DNA of 64,000 nucleotides from Caryophanales bacterium UBA743. Lineage in GTDB: Bacteria; Bacillota_I; Bacilli_A; RFN20; CAG-826. This document shows positions 53,009-62,545 of the stretch, in pieces. The position numbers and the translations under genes were made by a program. How positions within the stretch are numbered: position 1 is the stretch's first letter; each line of letters begins with the position of its first letter. The DNA lies in contig DBKT01000004.1 of the NCBI GenBank assembly GCA_002297365.1, positions 272,223 through 336,222 on the forward strand. Direction: 5' to 3'. The notes beneath the pieces were generated by a model. That model was given only the letters and a program-made list of their open reading frames with translations. It made no database searches and was not told where the DNA came from.

Positions 53009-54486
53009 TTGAAAAAACGATAAAGGAAATTCTCAGCTATGCGAAAAACCACCTTGCTTTGAATCGTGAAGACGAGGTCTATTTCAAAAACGTTCTTCTC
53101 CATCTTTTTGGCAAAGAGGTGCCTTATGAAGGAGAAATCGACGAGAAAAAGATTTCTTCTCTGGAAGTCCCCGATTCCCTGATTCAAGAAATCATCGACT
53201 ATGAGACGAAAGAAGAAAATGTGACTCCGGAAGAAGCTTTCTTGAAAGCGGATTTCGTTTTGGGCCTTCTTTCTCCGACTCCGTCCAAAGTAAACGAGAA
53301 ATTCTTCGAATTAGCCAAGAAAAATGATTTGGCCGCCTTGGATTATCTTTACGAGCTTTCCATTCATAACGGCTATTTCCAAAAAACGAAAGTGGAGCAA
53401 AACCTCGAGTGGGACGCTTCTTTTAAGGATGGCCCATCCTTAAAGATCACCATCAATCTTTCGAAACCGGAGAAAAACAACAAGGATATCGCCAAACTCT
53501 TGAACAAGGTTTCCAGCGACTATCCGAAATGCCGTCTTTGCCATGATAACCTTGGCTTTTATGGCGATGCTAAGCATCCGGCTCGCTCTACCATCCGTTT
53601 CGTCCCTTTGAAGCTAGCAAACGAAAAATGGTATCTTCAATATTCCCCATATGGCTATTTCCCCAAACACTGCATCTGTTTCAAAGACGAGCATGTTCCG
53701 ATGAAGATTGAACACAAGACCTTCCGTAGGCTGCTTGATTTCGTTGATTTGTTCCCGTCTTTCTTCATGGGGTCAAATTCCGATCTTCCGATTGTCGGCG
53801 GGTCGATTCTCGACCATGAGCATTTCCAAGGAGGTCTCCCTTGCCTTCCTATCTTCCAAGCAAAAAAGAAAGAAGAAATCTATCTCTCTAGCCAAGGAAG
53901 CAAAGTTTCCATCTTGGATTTTTACGTCACCGCCTTGAAAATCGAGGGGAAAGATAAGGAGGGCGTCATCTCTTTAGCGGACTCCATTTTAGATAAATGG
54001 CTTCCTTATAACGATATCGATAATGACATCATCGGAAATGAGAATGGGGTTAGGCATAACGCGTTGACTCTCATTTCGGAGAAAAAGGATGGCGTTTATA
54101 ACCTTTATCTCCTTTTAAGGAACAATCGCACAAGCAAGGAATATCCCGATGGCATCTTCCATGCTCACCCAGAATATTTCTCCATCAAAAAAGAAGGCAT
54201 CGGCTTAATTGAAGCCGCTGGCTTGTTCGTTTTGCCAGCCCGTTTGAAAAGGCAAATCGAGGAAGCGAAGCAATCTGCCAATTTGCCAAAGGAAGAATAC
54301 CTTGCCAAATTCCCGGATATGAAGGATTTCGAAGGCATGATTTCCGTTATTAAAAACGGCGGCACTCCCGAGGGCTATATCAATTCCGTCTGTCAAAACA
54401 TCTTGCGAAACGTCGCTGTCTTTAAAGACGACGAAAAAGGACGCGCGGGATTTCACAAATTCCTGAAAACCGTATTTGGAGAATGA
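53005..54486 (+). CDS. galT: Class II UDP-glucose-hexose-1-phosphate uridylyltransferase
   Basis: This 493-residue GalT is of the class II type found in Firmicutes. It swaps UMP between UDP-glucose and galactose-1-phosphate. The catalytic motif DHEHFQGG near residues 271-278 holds the HxHxQ nucleophile histidine; CRLCHDN near 178 and the PYGYFPKHCICF stretch near 215 are typical. Length fits class II (about 490). It overlaps galM and galK. No GalE was found in the window, so UDP-galactose recycling must be encoded elsewhere. Confidence 0.94.
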   Translation: MIEKTIKEILSYAKNHLALNREDEVYFKNVLLHLFGKEVPYEGEIDEKKISSLEVPDSLIQEIIDYETKEENVTPEEAFLKADFVLGLLSPTPSKVNEKFFELAKKNDLAALDYLYELSIHNGYFQKTKVEQNLEWDASFKDGPSLKITINLSKPEKNNKDIAKLLNKVSSDYPKCRLCHDNLGFYGDAKHPARSTIRFVPLKLANEKWYLQYSPYGYFPKHCICFKDEHVPMKIEHKTFRRLLDFVDLFPSFFMGSNSDLPIVGGSILDHEHFQGGLPCLPIFQAKKKEEIYLSSQGSKVSILDFYVTALKIEGKDKEGVISLADSILDKWLPYNDIDNDIIGNENGVRHNALTLISEKKDGVYNLYLLLRNNRTSKEYPDGIFHAHPEYFSIKKEGIGLIEAAGLFVLPARLKRQIEEAKQSANLPKEEYLAKFPDMKDFEGMISVIKNGGTPEGYINSVCQNILRNVAVFKDDEKGRAGFHKFLKTVFGE

Positions 54487-55655
54487 TTATGAATAAATTC
54501 TGTAAAATCGATGGAATCTTCGAAAAAGAGTATTCCTTAAAACCGACGAGGCATTTTATGTCCTATGGCCGTTTGGAAATCATCGGCAACCACACGGATC
54601 ACCAAAGAGGGCATTGCATCGTCGCAACCTGTTCCCAAGGCATCAAAGGCGCCATCAAAGAAAGAAAGGACGGCCATATCCGTTTCTTTTCGGAGGGGTA
54701 TGGCTCTTTTGAAATGGACGTCAAACACCTTGAGATGAAGAAAGAGGAAATGGGCCGTCCCATTTCCCTTGTAAAAGGGGTTTTAAATGGCCTCAAGAAG
54801 TTCGGTTACGAAATCGGCGGCTTTGATTCCGCCATTATTTCCGATATCTATAAAGGGGCTGGCGTTTCTTCTAGCGCGGCTTTCGAGCTTTATGTTGCGG
54901 AAGTGGAAAATGTCCTCTATAACCAAGGCAGAGTCTCTAAAATCGAGAAAGCGAAGATTGGGCAATATGCCGAAAACGTCTATTTCGGCAAAGCCAGCGG
55001 CCTTTTGGACCAATGCGGTTCCTCTTTTGGCGGGGTTTCTTATTTAGACTTTTCCGATTTGGAGAATCCGCTTGTGGAGCCTTTGCCTTTCCCGAAATGG
55101 CCCTTAAAAATCGTTTTGGTCAATCCAGGCTCTTCTCATGCCGGCCTTTCTGATTTGTATTCCGAAATGCCTAACGATATGAAAGAAGTTGCCAAAACCG
55201 TTTTCCATAAAGAGGTTCTTTCGGAAGTTCCGCTCGAAGAATTCTATCAAAAGATCCATCTTGCGCGGATAGATGACCGCCAAAGGCTTAGGGCTCTCCA
55301 TTATGTCGGAGAAGACCAAAGGGTGGAAAGAGCGAAAAAGGCTTTTGAGGATGGAAATTTCGATTGGTTCTTGGAATTGGAGAAAGAAAGCCAGCTTTCC
55401 CAAATGGCTCTTCTTCATAATGTCATGATTAGAAGGAATTATCAGAAATCTCCTCTCGAAGCCGTGGAAAGAGCTTCCCTTTACCTCAAGCGGGGCTCTG
55501 CTAGAGTCATGGGCGGAGGCTTAGCCGGTTCGATTATTTGCTTCGTCCCTGAAGAAGAATACGGCATTTTCATGGAAGGAATGGAGAAATATTACTCAAA
55601 AGAGAATATCCTTGAAGTCTTTATACCGGAAGAGGGCGCTCACGTAGAGAAATGA
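54483..55655 (+). CDS. galK: Galactokinase
   Basis: This 390-residue GHMP kinase phosphorylates galactose. It shows the galactokinase signature GRLEIIGNHTDHQRG near residues 29-43, the ATP loop GAGVSSSAAFE near 124-134 and the GHMP motif 3 GSARVMGGGLAGSI near 339-352. The start is 54483 (ATGA overlap with galT) or the ATG two codons later. Gene order galM-galT-galK with overlaps indicates one Leloir unit; rimO overlaps its end. Confidence 0.94.
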   Translation: MIMNKFCKIDGIFEKEYSLKPTRHFMSYGRLEIIGNHTDHQRGHCIVATCSQGIKGAIKERKDGHIRFFSEGYGSFEMDVKHLEMKKEEMGRPISLVKGVLNGLKKFGYEIGGFDSAIISDIYKGAGVSSSAAFELYVAEVENVLYNQGRVSKIEKAKIGQYAENVYFGKASGLLDQCGSSFGGVSYLDFSDLENPLVEPLPFPKWPLKIVLVNPGSSHAGLSDLYSEMPNDMKEVAKTVFHKEVLSEVPLEEFYQKIHLARIDDRQRLRALHYVGEDQRVERAKKAFEDGNFDWFLELEKESQLSQMALLHNVMIRRNYQKSPLEAVERASLYLKRGSARVMGGGLAGSIICFVPEEEYGIFMEGMEKYYSKENILEVFIPEEGAHVEK

Positions 55656-56953
55656 AGATGAAGAAAGTTTGTTTAGTATCCTTAGGATGCGCTAAAAATC
55701 TCGTGGATTCCGAGATGATTTTGGCGATGTTCCCTTTGACGTCATATATTTTGAGCACCTCTCCAAAAGATGCCGATTTGATTATCGTCAATACGTGCGG
55801 TTTTATCGAGGCTGCCAAGAAAGAAGCCATCGATACCATTCTCGAAATGGCAAAATACGATGCCAAGCTTGTGGCGGTGGGCTGCTTTGTTGAAAGGAAC
55901 ATGGAGGAATTGCAAGAAGCCATCCCCGAAGTGGATCTTTGGGTGCCTTTAAAGGAATATGCGACCCTCCACACGAAAATAGGCGAACTCATCGGCGAAA
56001 AAGATTTGTTGCCCATCTCTCCTTTACGAAGGGTCATCTCAACCTCTTCTTACTCCGCCTATCTTCGCATCTCCGATGGATGCGATAACATGTGCGCTTT
56101 CTGCGCCATCCCTTATATTCGCGGGAGAATGAGATCGCGTCCTTTTGAAGAGATCCTTACCGAGGCGAAGTCTTTAAAGAAGGATGGAATCAAAGAAATT
56201 TCCCTTGTCTCTCAAGATCCGATGCATTATGGCAAAGACTTTCCTGAGCATAAGCCGGATATGCTTGAATTGATGAAGGCTTTGGACGCCCTTGGCTTCT
56301 ATTCCATCCGCCTGTTGTACCTTTATCCCGAAGAGGTCACGGACGAAGAACTCGATTTCATCGCCGGAAGCAAATCCATCGCCCCTTATTTCGATGTCCC
56401 AATCCAATCCGCTTCCGATCATGTTCTAAAAGAAATGAATCGTCATGGAACGGTGCAAGATATGCGTGAGCTGTTCTCTAAAATCCGTGAAAGAATGCCC
56501 AAAGCCGTTCTTAGAACCACTCTCATAGCCGGTTTCCCTAACGAAAGCGGAGAAGACCATAAAGAAACCCTCTCTTTCATCAAAGAGATCCGTTTTGATC
56601 ACTTAGGCGTCTTCACTTATTCTAGGGAAGAGGGGACGGCCGCTTACAAACGCAAGAATCAAATACCGGAAAAAACGAAGAAAGAACGTTATGATGAGCT
56701 TATGGAAGAGCAACGTCAGATTTCTTTCTCTCTTAATAAAGAACGCGTCGGAGAAGTAATGGAAGGACTTGTCACCGGTTACGATGAGATGAAAAAGATG
56801 TATTCCCTCCGTTCCTATTGGAATGCGCCCGATGGAATCGACGGAAATATTTTCTTCCACTCCGAGAAAGCTCTAAAAGAGGGGGATATCGTCAAAGTCA
56901 AAATCCTTAAAGCAGGGGTTTATGACCTTCTTGGAACCTTTTTGGGAGAATGA
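55652..56953 (+). CDS. rimO: Ribosomal protein S12 methylthiotransferase
   Basis: This 433-residue radical-SAM enzyme adds a methylthio group to the conserved Asp of ribosomal protein S12. N-terminal UPF0004 domain (SLGCAKNLVDSE near residues 9-20), radical-SAM cluster motif CDNMCAFC near 144-151, and a C-terminal TRAM domain (about 365-430). The SLGCxKNxVDSE form separates RimO from MiaB. It overlaps galK by an ATGA, an unusual coupling of a ribosome-modification gene to sugar metabolism. A strong terminator follows. Confidence 0.95.
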   Translation: MKMKKVCLVSLGCAKNLVDSEMILAMFPLTSYILSTSPKDADLIIVNTCGFIEAAKKEAIDTILEMAKYDAKLVAVGCFVERNMEELQEAIPEVDLWVPLKEYATLHTKIGELIGEKDLLPISPLRRVISTSSYSAYLRISDGCDNMCAFCAIPYIRGRMRSRPFEEILTEAKSLKKDGIKEISLVSQDPMHYGKDFPEHKPDMLELMKALDALGFYSIRLLYLYPEEVTDEELDFIAGSKSIAPYFDVPIQSASDHVLKEMNRHGTVQDMRELFSKIRERMPKAVLRTTLIAGFPNESGEDHKETLSFIKEIRFDHLGVFTYSREEGTAAYKRKNQIPEKTKKERYDELMEEQRQISFSLNKERVGEVMEGLVTGYDEMKKMYSLRSYWNAPDGIDGNIFFHSEKALKEGDIVKVKILKAGVYDLLGTFLGE

Positions 56954-56959
56954 ATGACA

Positions 56960-56988
56960 CCCTCCTAACCTTTCTTAGGAGGGTTTTC
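56960..56988 (+). terminator. Terminator of the gal-rimO operon
   Basis: CCCTCCTAA, loop CCTTTC, TTAGGAGGG, then TTTTC. Confidence 0.9.
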
Positions 56989-57073
56989 ATATAAAATGAG
57001 GTATATATTGAGTTTCTCTCTTGCATAGATACCTGGGATTTTCTATAATTTTACTCGCTGTGAAACAGCAATT

Positions 57074-57147
57074 GCCCCGCTAGTTAAACGGTATAACGGA
57101 ACCATGGTAAGGTTCAATCCGTAGTTCGACTCTGCGGCGGGGCACCA
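57074..57147 (+). tRNA. tRNA-Thr (GGT)
   Basis: Acceptor GCCCCGC/GCGGGGC, anticodon stem GAACC/GGTTC with loop ATGGTAA (anticodon GGT), T loop TTCGACT, encoded CCA at 57145-57147. Confidence 0.92.
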
Positions 57148-57158
57148 ATCGAAATGAG

Positions 57159-57186
57159 CCTGATGCGAATCAGGTTTTTCTTTTTT
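57159..57186 (+). terminator. Terminator after tRNA-Thr
   Basis: CCTGAT, loop GCGA, ATCAGG, followed by TTTTTCTTTTTT. Confidence 0.88.
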
Positions 57187-57407
57187 CCTCGACTTTGGGC
57201 CTCCTTTTCGATGGCAATCAACGCAAAATGGTTTCTGTGATCTATCCAAACGGGAAGATTGGCCCATTTGAATGGGCAAGATAAACATTGTTTAAGCGAT
57301 AAAATGGCTTTTTCAGCATCTTTTCCCTTGAAAAGAGGCGGAGAATGCTTGATAATCATTCCTGTAGATGATCCTCGATGAGGCTCTACAACGCTCATAT
57401 TTCTTGA

Positions 57408-57438
57408 GTGGTTTCCGTAATGGAGCCACCTTTTTGTT
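57408..57438 (+). terminator. Hairpin with T tract ahead of rimP, possible attenuator
   Basis: GTGGTTTC and GGAGCCAC pair with wobbles around CGTAAT, followed by CTTTTTGTTT, only 16 bases before the rimP ATG. It may end upstream transcripts or act as an attenuator for the translation-factor operon. Confidence 0.5.
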
Positions 57439-57453
57439 TATTAGGAGGGAAAA

Positions 57454-57915
57454 ATGAAAGAAATCGATGACGTAAAAGAAGCTCTAGAACCCATCTTAGA
57501 GAAAGAGGGGTACACCCTTGCGGATATCTCTCTTGTTCGTGAAAACGATGGTCTGACTCTTCATGTGTTTATTGACCGAGATTCGCCGATTTCTCTCGAT
57601 GACATCGTCACTATAAGTAATATCATCAATCCTATACTCGATAAAAGAGACCCCATTAAAACCCCTTATACGTTGGATGTTTCGTCCCTTGGGGCGGAGA
57701 AACCCATCTCCTTAGGCAAATTGGAGAAATACGTTGGAAGTTACGTCAATTTCCATCTCTCCCATCCTTATAAAGGGCTTAATACCTTAGAAGGAAGCCT
57801 TCTTGAGGCGAATGAAGACGAAGTGACTCTTGCGGTCAAAAACAAAGCCAGAGTCCAAAAAGTGGTATTGAAACGAGACACTATTGATAAGGCTCGTTTA
57901 GCAATTGAATTCTAA
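57454..57915 (+). CDS. rimP: Ribosome maturation factor RimP
   Basis: This 153-residue protein helps assemble the 30S subunit. The N-terminal alpha/beta domain (LEPILEKEGYTLADISLVREN...LHVFIDRD) and C-terminal SH3-like domain (SLGAEKPI, then KYVGSYVNFHL) match the family at normal length. AGGAGG lies before the ATG. It is first in the conserved rimP-nusA-infB-rbfA operon, 19 bases ahead of nusA. Confidence 0.94.
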   Translation: MKEIDDVKEALEPILEKEGYTLADISLVRENDGLTLHVFIDRDSPISLDDIVTISNIINPILDKRDPIKTPYTLDVSSLGAEKPISLGKLEKYVGSYVNFHLSHPYKGLNTLEGSLLEANEDEVTLAVKNKARVQKVVLKRDTIDKARLAIEF

Positions 57916-57934
57916 TTAAAAGAGGAAAAAAACA

Positions 57935-59749
57935 ATGAATGTTGAACAATTCCAAGAGGCTGTAAACGCCATTGCCGATAGCAAAGGCGTCAGCCATCAA
58001 GCCATCATCAACGCTTTGCATGATGCTCTTCAAATCGCTTACACCCGTTATTTGCACGGTGGCAACGATGCAAGAGTCGAGGTAAACATCGATGAGAAGA
58101 ACGGGCATGTCACCATCGCCCAATTGAAGAAAGTCGTCGATGATGTTCAAGACGATTACCTTGAAATCTCAAAAGAAGACGCTTTGGCCGATGCCGAAGA
58201 TAAGATCGATTCCATCAAAGAAGACCTTTCTTTCATGAAATCCAGGAATAACGCTTCCAAGAAAGAGGATATGAAATATCTCATTTCCTTAATCGAAAAA
58301 GAGAAAGAAAACATCAAGGTAGGGGAAGACTATCGCGTCTATTGCCCATTCGAAACCCTTTCTAAATTAACCGCTTCCTCCTTCCGCAACGTTCTTACCC
58401 AAAAGATTGCCGAAGCCGGGCATGAGGTTCTTTATGAAATCTATAAAGACCACATCGGCGAATTGGTCACTGGCACTGTCGAAGCCGTTTCTGGCTCTTC
58501 TGTTACCGTGAATATCGGCAAAGGAACGACCGAACTTTATAAAGAAGATTTAATCGGAGACGAAGATTTCAAACTTGGCGACATCATCAAAGTCTATATC
58601 GAAGAGGTCAAGCAAGCCAAAGACGATATGGGACATGGGCCCAAAGGACCGCAAATCAAAGCCACCCGTTCTAGCGAAGGCTTCTTGAAGAGACTCTTTG
58701 AAGAAGAAATCCATGAAATCTATGACGGCACGGTCGTTATTAAGGGAATTGCCAGAAGAGCTGGCGTCAGAAGCAAGGTCGCGGTTGCTAGCACAAATGA
58801 AGATGTTGACCCAATCGGCGCTTGCATCGGCCAAGGCGGAACTCGTATCCAAAAAGTCGTTTCCCAGCTTGGCAATTCCAAATACAAAGAGAAGATCGAT
58901 ATCATCCCTTATAGCGATTACACCCCATTATATATTGCCGAAGCCATGCGCCCAGCCAATGTTCTTGGCGTTAAAATCATCGATGAGAAATCCCTTCCTC
59001 ATCCAACGGCTGCCGTTGTAATCGATGACGATCAATATCCTGTCGCCATCGGAAAACGTGGATCAAATGCCACTTTGGCCAATAAACTCACCGGCTGGAA
59101 TATCCGCGTTTATAAGAAGAGCGATGCGGAAGCGGAAGGCCTAGAATACACACCGTTTGAGGAAATCGAAAAGACGGCTGAAGAGCTTAAGAAAGCCAAG
59201 AGCCGCGAAGAATACGCGAAGCGCTCTGCTAAAGAGCTTTCCAATAAAGTGAATGAACCGGCCATAGAAGCCGCTCCTGTTGTTCCTGAAGTCAATGAAG
59301 ATGACGTGGAGCTTGAGGAAACGCCTCTTGTTTCCGCTTCTTCTCCAGTTAAGGAGCAAGCCTCTGCCCCTGCTGCGGAAGAAAAGCAAGCCCCGGCCCA
59401 AGAAGAGGTCAAAGTGCAAGAAACGCCTCTTGCCAAGCCAACGGAAACGACCGAAGTTAAGACCACAAAGACATTGGACGAGCTTGAAAAAGAGCTTTCT
59501 CAAAGCAAAGATGAGAAAGAAGACAAGAAAGGCGCCCACAAATTCGGCAAGAGCAAGCGTCCTCATAACATCTCGGATAACGAGGTTGCACGCGTCACTC
59601 CAAATGAGGTGCCTGCTGGTGAAGCAATGCCAATCTACTCGGATGAAGAGCTTGCGGAAATCGAGCAAGAAGACAACGAAATCGATCAAAATGACGATGA
59701 CTCCATCGATTACGACGATTTCGATGAATATTACGACGACAATAAATAA
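57935..59749 (+). CDS. nusA: Transcription termination/antitermination factor NusA with long acidic tail
   Basis: This 604-residue NusA has an N-terminal RNA polymerase-binding domain (1-130), S1 domain (about 150-215, GELVTGTVEAVSGSSVTVNIG) and two KH domains (about 240-400, with IGACIGQGGTRIQ and VAIGKRGSNATLA). The last 200 residues are low-complexity, Glu/Asp/Ala/Pro-rich and end in a run of acidic residues. Firmicutes NusA is normally about 350-400 residues. Acidic tails occur in other lineages but differ from this. A hairpin at 59757 separates it from the L7Ae gene. Confidence 0.95.
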   Translation: MNVEQFQEAVNAIADSKGVSHQAIINALHDALQIAYTRYLHGGNDARVEVNIDEKNGHVTIAQLKKVVDDVQDDYLEISKEDALADAEDKIDSIKEDLSFMKSRNNASKKEDMKYLISLIEKEKENIKVGEDYRVYCPFETLSKLTASSFRNVLTQKIAEAGHEVLYEIYKDHIGELVTGTVEAVSGSSVTVNIGKGTTELYKEDLIGDEDFKLGDIIKVYIEEVKQAKDDMGHGPKGPQIKATRSSEGFLKRLFEEEIHEIYDGTVVIKGIARRAGVRSKVAVASTNEDVDPIGACIGQGGTRIQKVVSQLGNSKYKEKIDIIPYSDYTPLYIAEAMRPANVLGVKIIDEKSLPHPTAAVVIDDDQYPVAIGKRGSNATLANKLTGWNIRVYKKSDAEAEGLEYTPFEEIEKTAEELKKAKSREEYAKRSAKELSNKVNEPAIEAAPVVPEVNEDDVELEETPLVSASSPVKEQASAPAAEEKQAPAQEEVKVQETPLAKPTETTEVKTTKTLDELEKELSQSKDEKEDKKGAHKFGKSKRPHNISDNEVARVTPNEVPAGEAMPIYSDEELAEIEQEDNEIDQNDDDSIDYDDFDEYYDDNK

Positions 59750-59756
59750 CAATGCT

Positions 59757-59780
59757 TTGCCCACCTTTTTTGGTGGGCAA
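59757..59780 (+). other. Perfect 9-bp hairpin between nusA and the L7Ae gene
   Basis: TTGCCCACC, loop TTTTTT, GGTGGGCAA. No T tract follows; a ribosome-binding site comes 8 bases later. It may be an RNA processing or attenuation signal inside the operon. Confidence 0.6.
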
Positions 59781-59798
59781 GCTTCTTAGGAGGAGAAT

Positions 59799-60116
59799 AT
59801 GGAAAAAGATCCGCGCTTGGGGTTCTTAGGAATCCTTTATGTCTCTAGAAGAGCCATTATCGGGGAGGATTTTCTATCTCACCTCGATAAAGTAAGATTT
59901 GTCGTGAAGGCCAATAATCTTACTTCAAACCAAAGCAAATCCATCGAAAAAATGGTGATTTCGCGTCATATACCTATGGATGATAGTTTCACGTCAGCTG
60001 AACTAGGAAACGCCTTAGGACATGAGGAGATCAATTTCATCGGCATCGTTGATAAAAAAGCAGCGTTAGCCTATGTAAACAAATCATTGAAAGGGGCAAA
60101 ACATGAAGAAAAATAA
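59799..60116 (+). CDS. L7Ae/YlxQ-like RNA-binding protein
   Basis: A 105-residue L7Ae-fold protein in the position of Bacillus ylxQ, between nusA and infB. The family binds K-turn RNA; the N-terminal half here (RLGFLGILYVSRRAIIGED) is divergent, while the VRFVVKANNLTSNQSKSIEKM core keeps the fold. AGGAGG precedes the ATG. It overlaps infB by 14 bases. The ylxR gene that normally lies between nusA and ylxQ is absent. Confidence 0.75.
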   Translation: MEKDPRLGFLGILYVSRRAIIGEDFLSHLDKVRFVVKANNLTSNQSKSIEKMVISRHIPMDDSFTSAELGNALGHEEINFIGIVDKKAALAYVNKSLKGAKHEEK

Positions 60117-61962
60117 TGCATATGGCTCAAAGAAGAATGAGGGACACACGTCTCGTCAAGCTAACTTTGAATCTCGTCCATTCCAAAAGAAAAAAGAGGA
60201 ATACGCCAAAGTAAATGGCGGCGTTTTCGTTTACTCGAAACCTCTCTCTGTCGCCGAACTTTCCAAAGCGATCAACGTTCCCGCCAACGCCATCATCAAA
60301 TTCTTGTTTATGAATGGCAAGATGGTTACCATCAACCAAATGCTGGATGATGAGACGATCGGAACCATCTGTTTGGAATTCAACTACGATTTCAAGAAAG
60401 AAAAAGTCGTGGATGCCGAGCATTTTGAAGACCTGGAAATCGAGGATGATCCAGCGGATTTGAAAGAAAGAGCCCCGATTGTCACGGTTATGGGACATGT
60501 CGACCATGGAAAAACCTCCATCATCGACGCTATCCGCCATTCTAATGTCGCCGGGGGAGAGGCGGGTGGCATCTCCCAAGCAATCGGCGCTTATCAAAAA
60601 GAGGTCCATGGGAAAAAGATTACCATCATTGATACCCCTGGGCATGCTGCCTTTACCGCTATGAGAGCAAGAGGTGCCGATGTAACCGACATTGTTGTGC
60701 TTGTCGTTGCCGCCGACGATGGGGTTATGCCTCAGACGGTGGAAGCGATTAACCACGCTAAGGCCGCGAATTGCCAAATCATCGTCGCCATCAATAAAAT
60801 GGATAAGCCTGGAGCGAATCCTCGAAGAGTGAAAGAGGAACTTATGGAACATGGCATCTATGGCGAGGAATATGGCGGAGACGTGCTTATGGTCGAATGC
60901 TCTGCCAAAACCGGGCAAGGATTAAACGATCTTCTTGAAGCCATTCTTCTCAAGGCAGAAATGATGGAATTGAAAGCCAACCCGAATCGTTACGCCATCG
61001 GCACGGTCTTGGAAGCCAATTTGGATAAAGGAGAAGGCCCAAAAGCCACTCTTCTTGTTCAAAATGGCACATTAAAGAACTCCGATTACGTGGTTGTTGG
61101 CGATATCTATGGAAAAATTCGCCGCATGTCCAACGAATTCGGCACGGTCTTGAAATCTGCCGGTCCGTCTACGCCTGTTTCGGTTACGGGGCTTAGCGCC
61201 GTTCCGAATGCCGGGGATCGTTTTATGGCCTTCCCAACTGAGAAAGAAGCGCGTGAGATTGCCGAGAAAAGAGCTTTAGCGAAGAAAGAAAAAGCCCAAG
61301 CTGGGACTTCGGCGATGTCCTTAGAGGATCTCAACAATTTGGTGAATGCCGGAAATATTCAGAACATCAACGTCATCATCAAAGCCGATACCGACGGTTC
61401 GGCGGAAGCTTTAAAATCCTCGCTTGAGAAATTGTCCAACGATCAAATCAAGATTAAGGTGATCGCAGCTCAAGCTGGCGCCATTAACGACAGCGATATC
61501 CTTTTGGCCCAAGCTTCCGGTGCTTTGATTTACGCTTTCAATATCCGTCCGGATGCCAGAATTGCCCAAAAAGCCGCCGAAGCCCATGTGGAAATCAGGC
61601 CTCATCGCATCATTTACGAATTAATCGACGAAATGACAAATCTCATGAAAGGCATGTATAAAGCTGAAAAAGTGGAAAACGTCACCGGACAAGCCGAGAT
61701 TCGCCATATCTATAAAATCTCCCATGTTGGCACGGTTGCTGGCGCTTATGTGACTTCCGGGCTCATCAAAAACGGCGAGAAAGTCCGTCTCTTAAGAGAT
61801 GGGGTGATCACTTACGAAGGCAAGTTAGGGTCTTTGAAGCGTTTCAAAGATGACGTTAAAGAAGTCAAAGAAGGCTACGAATGCGGCTTTACCATCGATA
61901 ACTTTAATGATTTGAAAGAAGGAGACATCATCGAAGGATATGAGATGGTGGATAAGAAATAA
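60103..61962 (+). CDS. infB: Translation initiation factor IF-2
   Basis: This 619-residue GTPase brings initiator fMet-tRNA to the ribosome. A short basic leader and one IF2-N domain (about 45-100) precede the G domain: G1 GHVDHGKTS near residues 131-139, G3 DTPGH near 178-182, G4 NKMD near 232-235. Domains II, III and C2 follow to the end. The N-terminal region is short compared with the 700-plus residues of Bacillus. It overlaps the L7Ae gene and rbfA (one base), so the operon is tightly coupled. Confidence 0.97.
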   Translation: MKKNNAYGSKKNEGHTSRQANFESRPFQKKKEEYAKVNGGVFVYSKPLSVAELSKAINVPANAIIKFLFMNGKMVTINQMLDDETIGTICLEFNYDFKKEKVVDAEHFEDLEIEDDPADLKERAPIVTVMGHVDHGKTSIIDAIRHSNVAGGEAGGISQAIGAYQKEVHGKKITIIDTPGHAAFTAMRARGADVTDIVVLVVAADDGVMPQTVEAINHAKAANCQIIVAINKMDKPGANPRRVKEELMEHGIYGEEYGGDVLMVECSAKTGQGLNDLLEAILLKAEMMELKANPNRYAIGTVLEANLDKGEGPKATLLVQNGTLKNSDYVVVGDIYGKIRRMSNEFGTVLKSAGPSTPVSVTGLSAVPNAGDRFMAFPTEKEAREIAEKRALAKKEKAQAGTSAMSLEDLNNLVNAGNIQNINVIIKADTDGSAEALKSSLEKLSNDQIKIKVIAAQAGAINDSDILLAQASGALIYAFNIRPDARIAQKAAEAHVEIRPHRIIYELIDEMTNLMKGMYKAEKVENVTGQAEIRHIYKISHVGTVAGAYVTSGLIKNGEKVRLLRDGVITYEGKLGSLKRFKDDVKEVKEGYECGFTIDNFNDLKEGDIIEGYEMVDKK

Positions 61963-62327
61963 TGGCTCAAAGACAAGGAAGGATTAAAGCGCTTATCACC
62001 CGCAATATCTCCGATATTCTCACTTTTGAGTTAAAGAATCCCAAGGTTGGCCTCCCTTCTGTCAACCACGTCGAAATCAATAGCGACAATTCCCTGGCTA
62101 AGGTTTATGTTTCCTTCATGGGCGCGAAAAACCCGGAGAAGCATATTGAGGAATTGAATCGTTGCAAAGGCTTTGTGCGTTCCTCTTTGGCAAAAAGAAT
62201 GGACGTCTACAAAGTCCCGGATATTCTCTTTATCTACGATACAAGGTTTGACGATGAGGAAAGAATCAATTCTCTTCTTAAGAAAGAGGAAGAGGATATT
62301 CAGAATGCAAAAAAATCCTGTGATTGA
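61962..62327 (+). CDS. rbfA: Ribosome-binding factor A
   Basis: This 121-residue KH-fold protein matures the 30S subunit. The family patterns RQGRIKALITRNISDILTFELK at the start, VEINSDNSLAKVYVSFMG in the middle and VPDILFIYDTRFDDEERINSLL at the end are intact. It shares one base with infB and ends inside a terminator stem-loop. Confidence 0.95.
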   Translation: MAQRQGRIKALITRNISDILTFELKNPKVGLPSVNHVEINSDNSLAKVYVSFMGAKNPEKHIEELNRCKGFVRSSLAKRMDVYKVPDILFIYDTRFDDEERINSLLKKEEEDIQNAKKSCD

Positions 62328-62345
62328 TTCACAGGATTTTTTTAT
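62313..62345 (+). terminator. Terminator overlapping the rbfA stop codon
   Basis: AAATCCTGTGA and TCACAGGATTT form an 11-bp stem with loop TTGAT that holds part of the TGA stop. A T tract follows. With A-runs on its left side it could also stop minus-strand transcripts. Confidence 0.92.
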
Positions 62346-62350
62346 TGGCC

Positions 62351-62545
62351 TTATTGGTCCGTTTCCTTCAGATGCTGGAGAAAAGGTTTCCCGTCTTCTT
62401 TCAGCAAGGGTGTTACGCCTGCGCCAAAGCTTGTTCCGACAACAAGATAAGTGACTCCCGTTTCTTTATCGACGATAAGTCTGCTCTCAGGGCCGAAAAG
62501 CCCGTTGTCCTCTTGAAAAACCTGAACGAATCTTCTTTCCTTCAT
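62351..62545 (-). CDS. DUF6440-like small protein
   Basis: A 64-residue protein resembling DUF6440, a small family of unknown function: RFVQVFQEDNGL, then LIVDKETGVTYLV and GAGVTPLLKEDGKP, the last two being its conserved signature. The ATG lies directly after the stop of the upstream 57-residue gene (TAAATG), so the two are co-translated. It lies between convergent rbfA and the tRNA-modifying gene. Confidence 0.75.
   Translation of the reverse strand: MKERRFVQVFQEDNGLFGPESRLIVDKETGVTYLVVGTSFGAGVTPLLKEDGKPFLQHLKETDQ

Noticed and set aside
59141..59764. 207-codon minus-strand open frame opposite the NusA tail
   Set aside because: Produced by the low-complexity acidic tail of NusA read backwards; no supporting signals.
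60127..60918. 263-codon minus-strand open frame opposite infB
   Set aside because: It is the shadow of a strongly conserved gene on the other strand; no start site, ribosome-binding site or family resemblance supports it.
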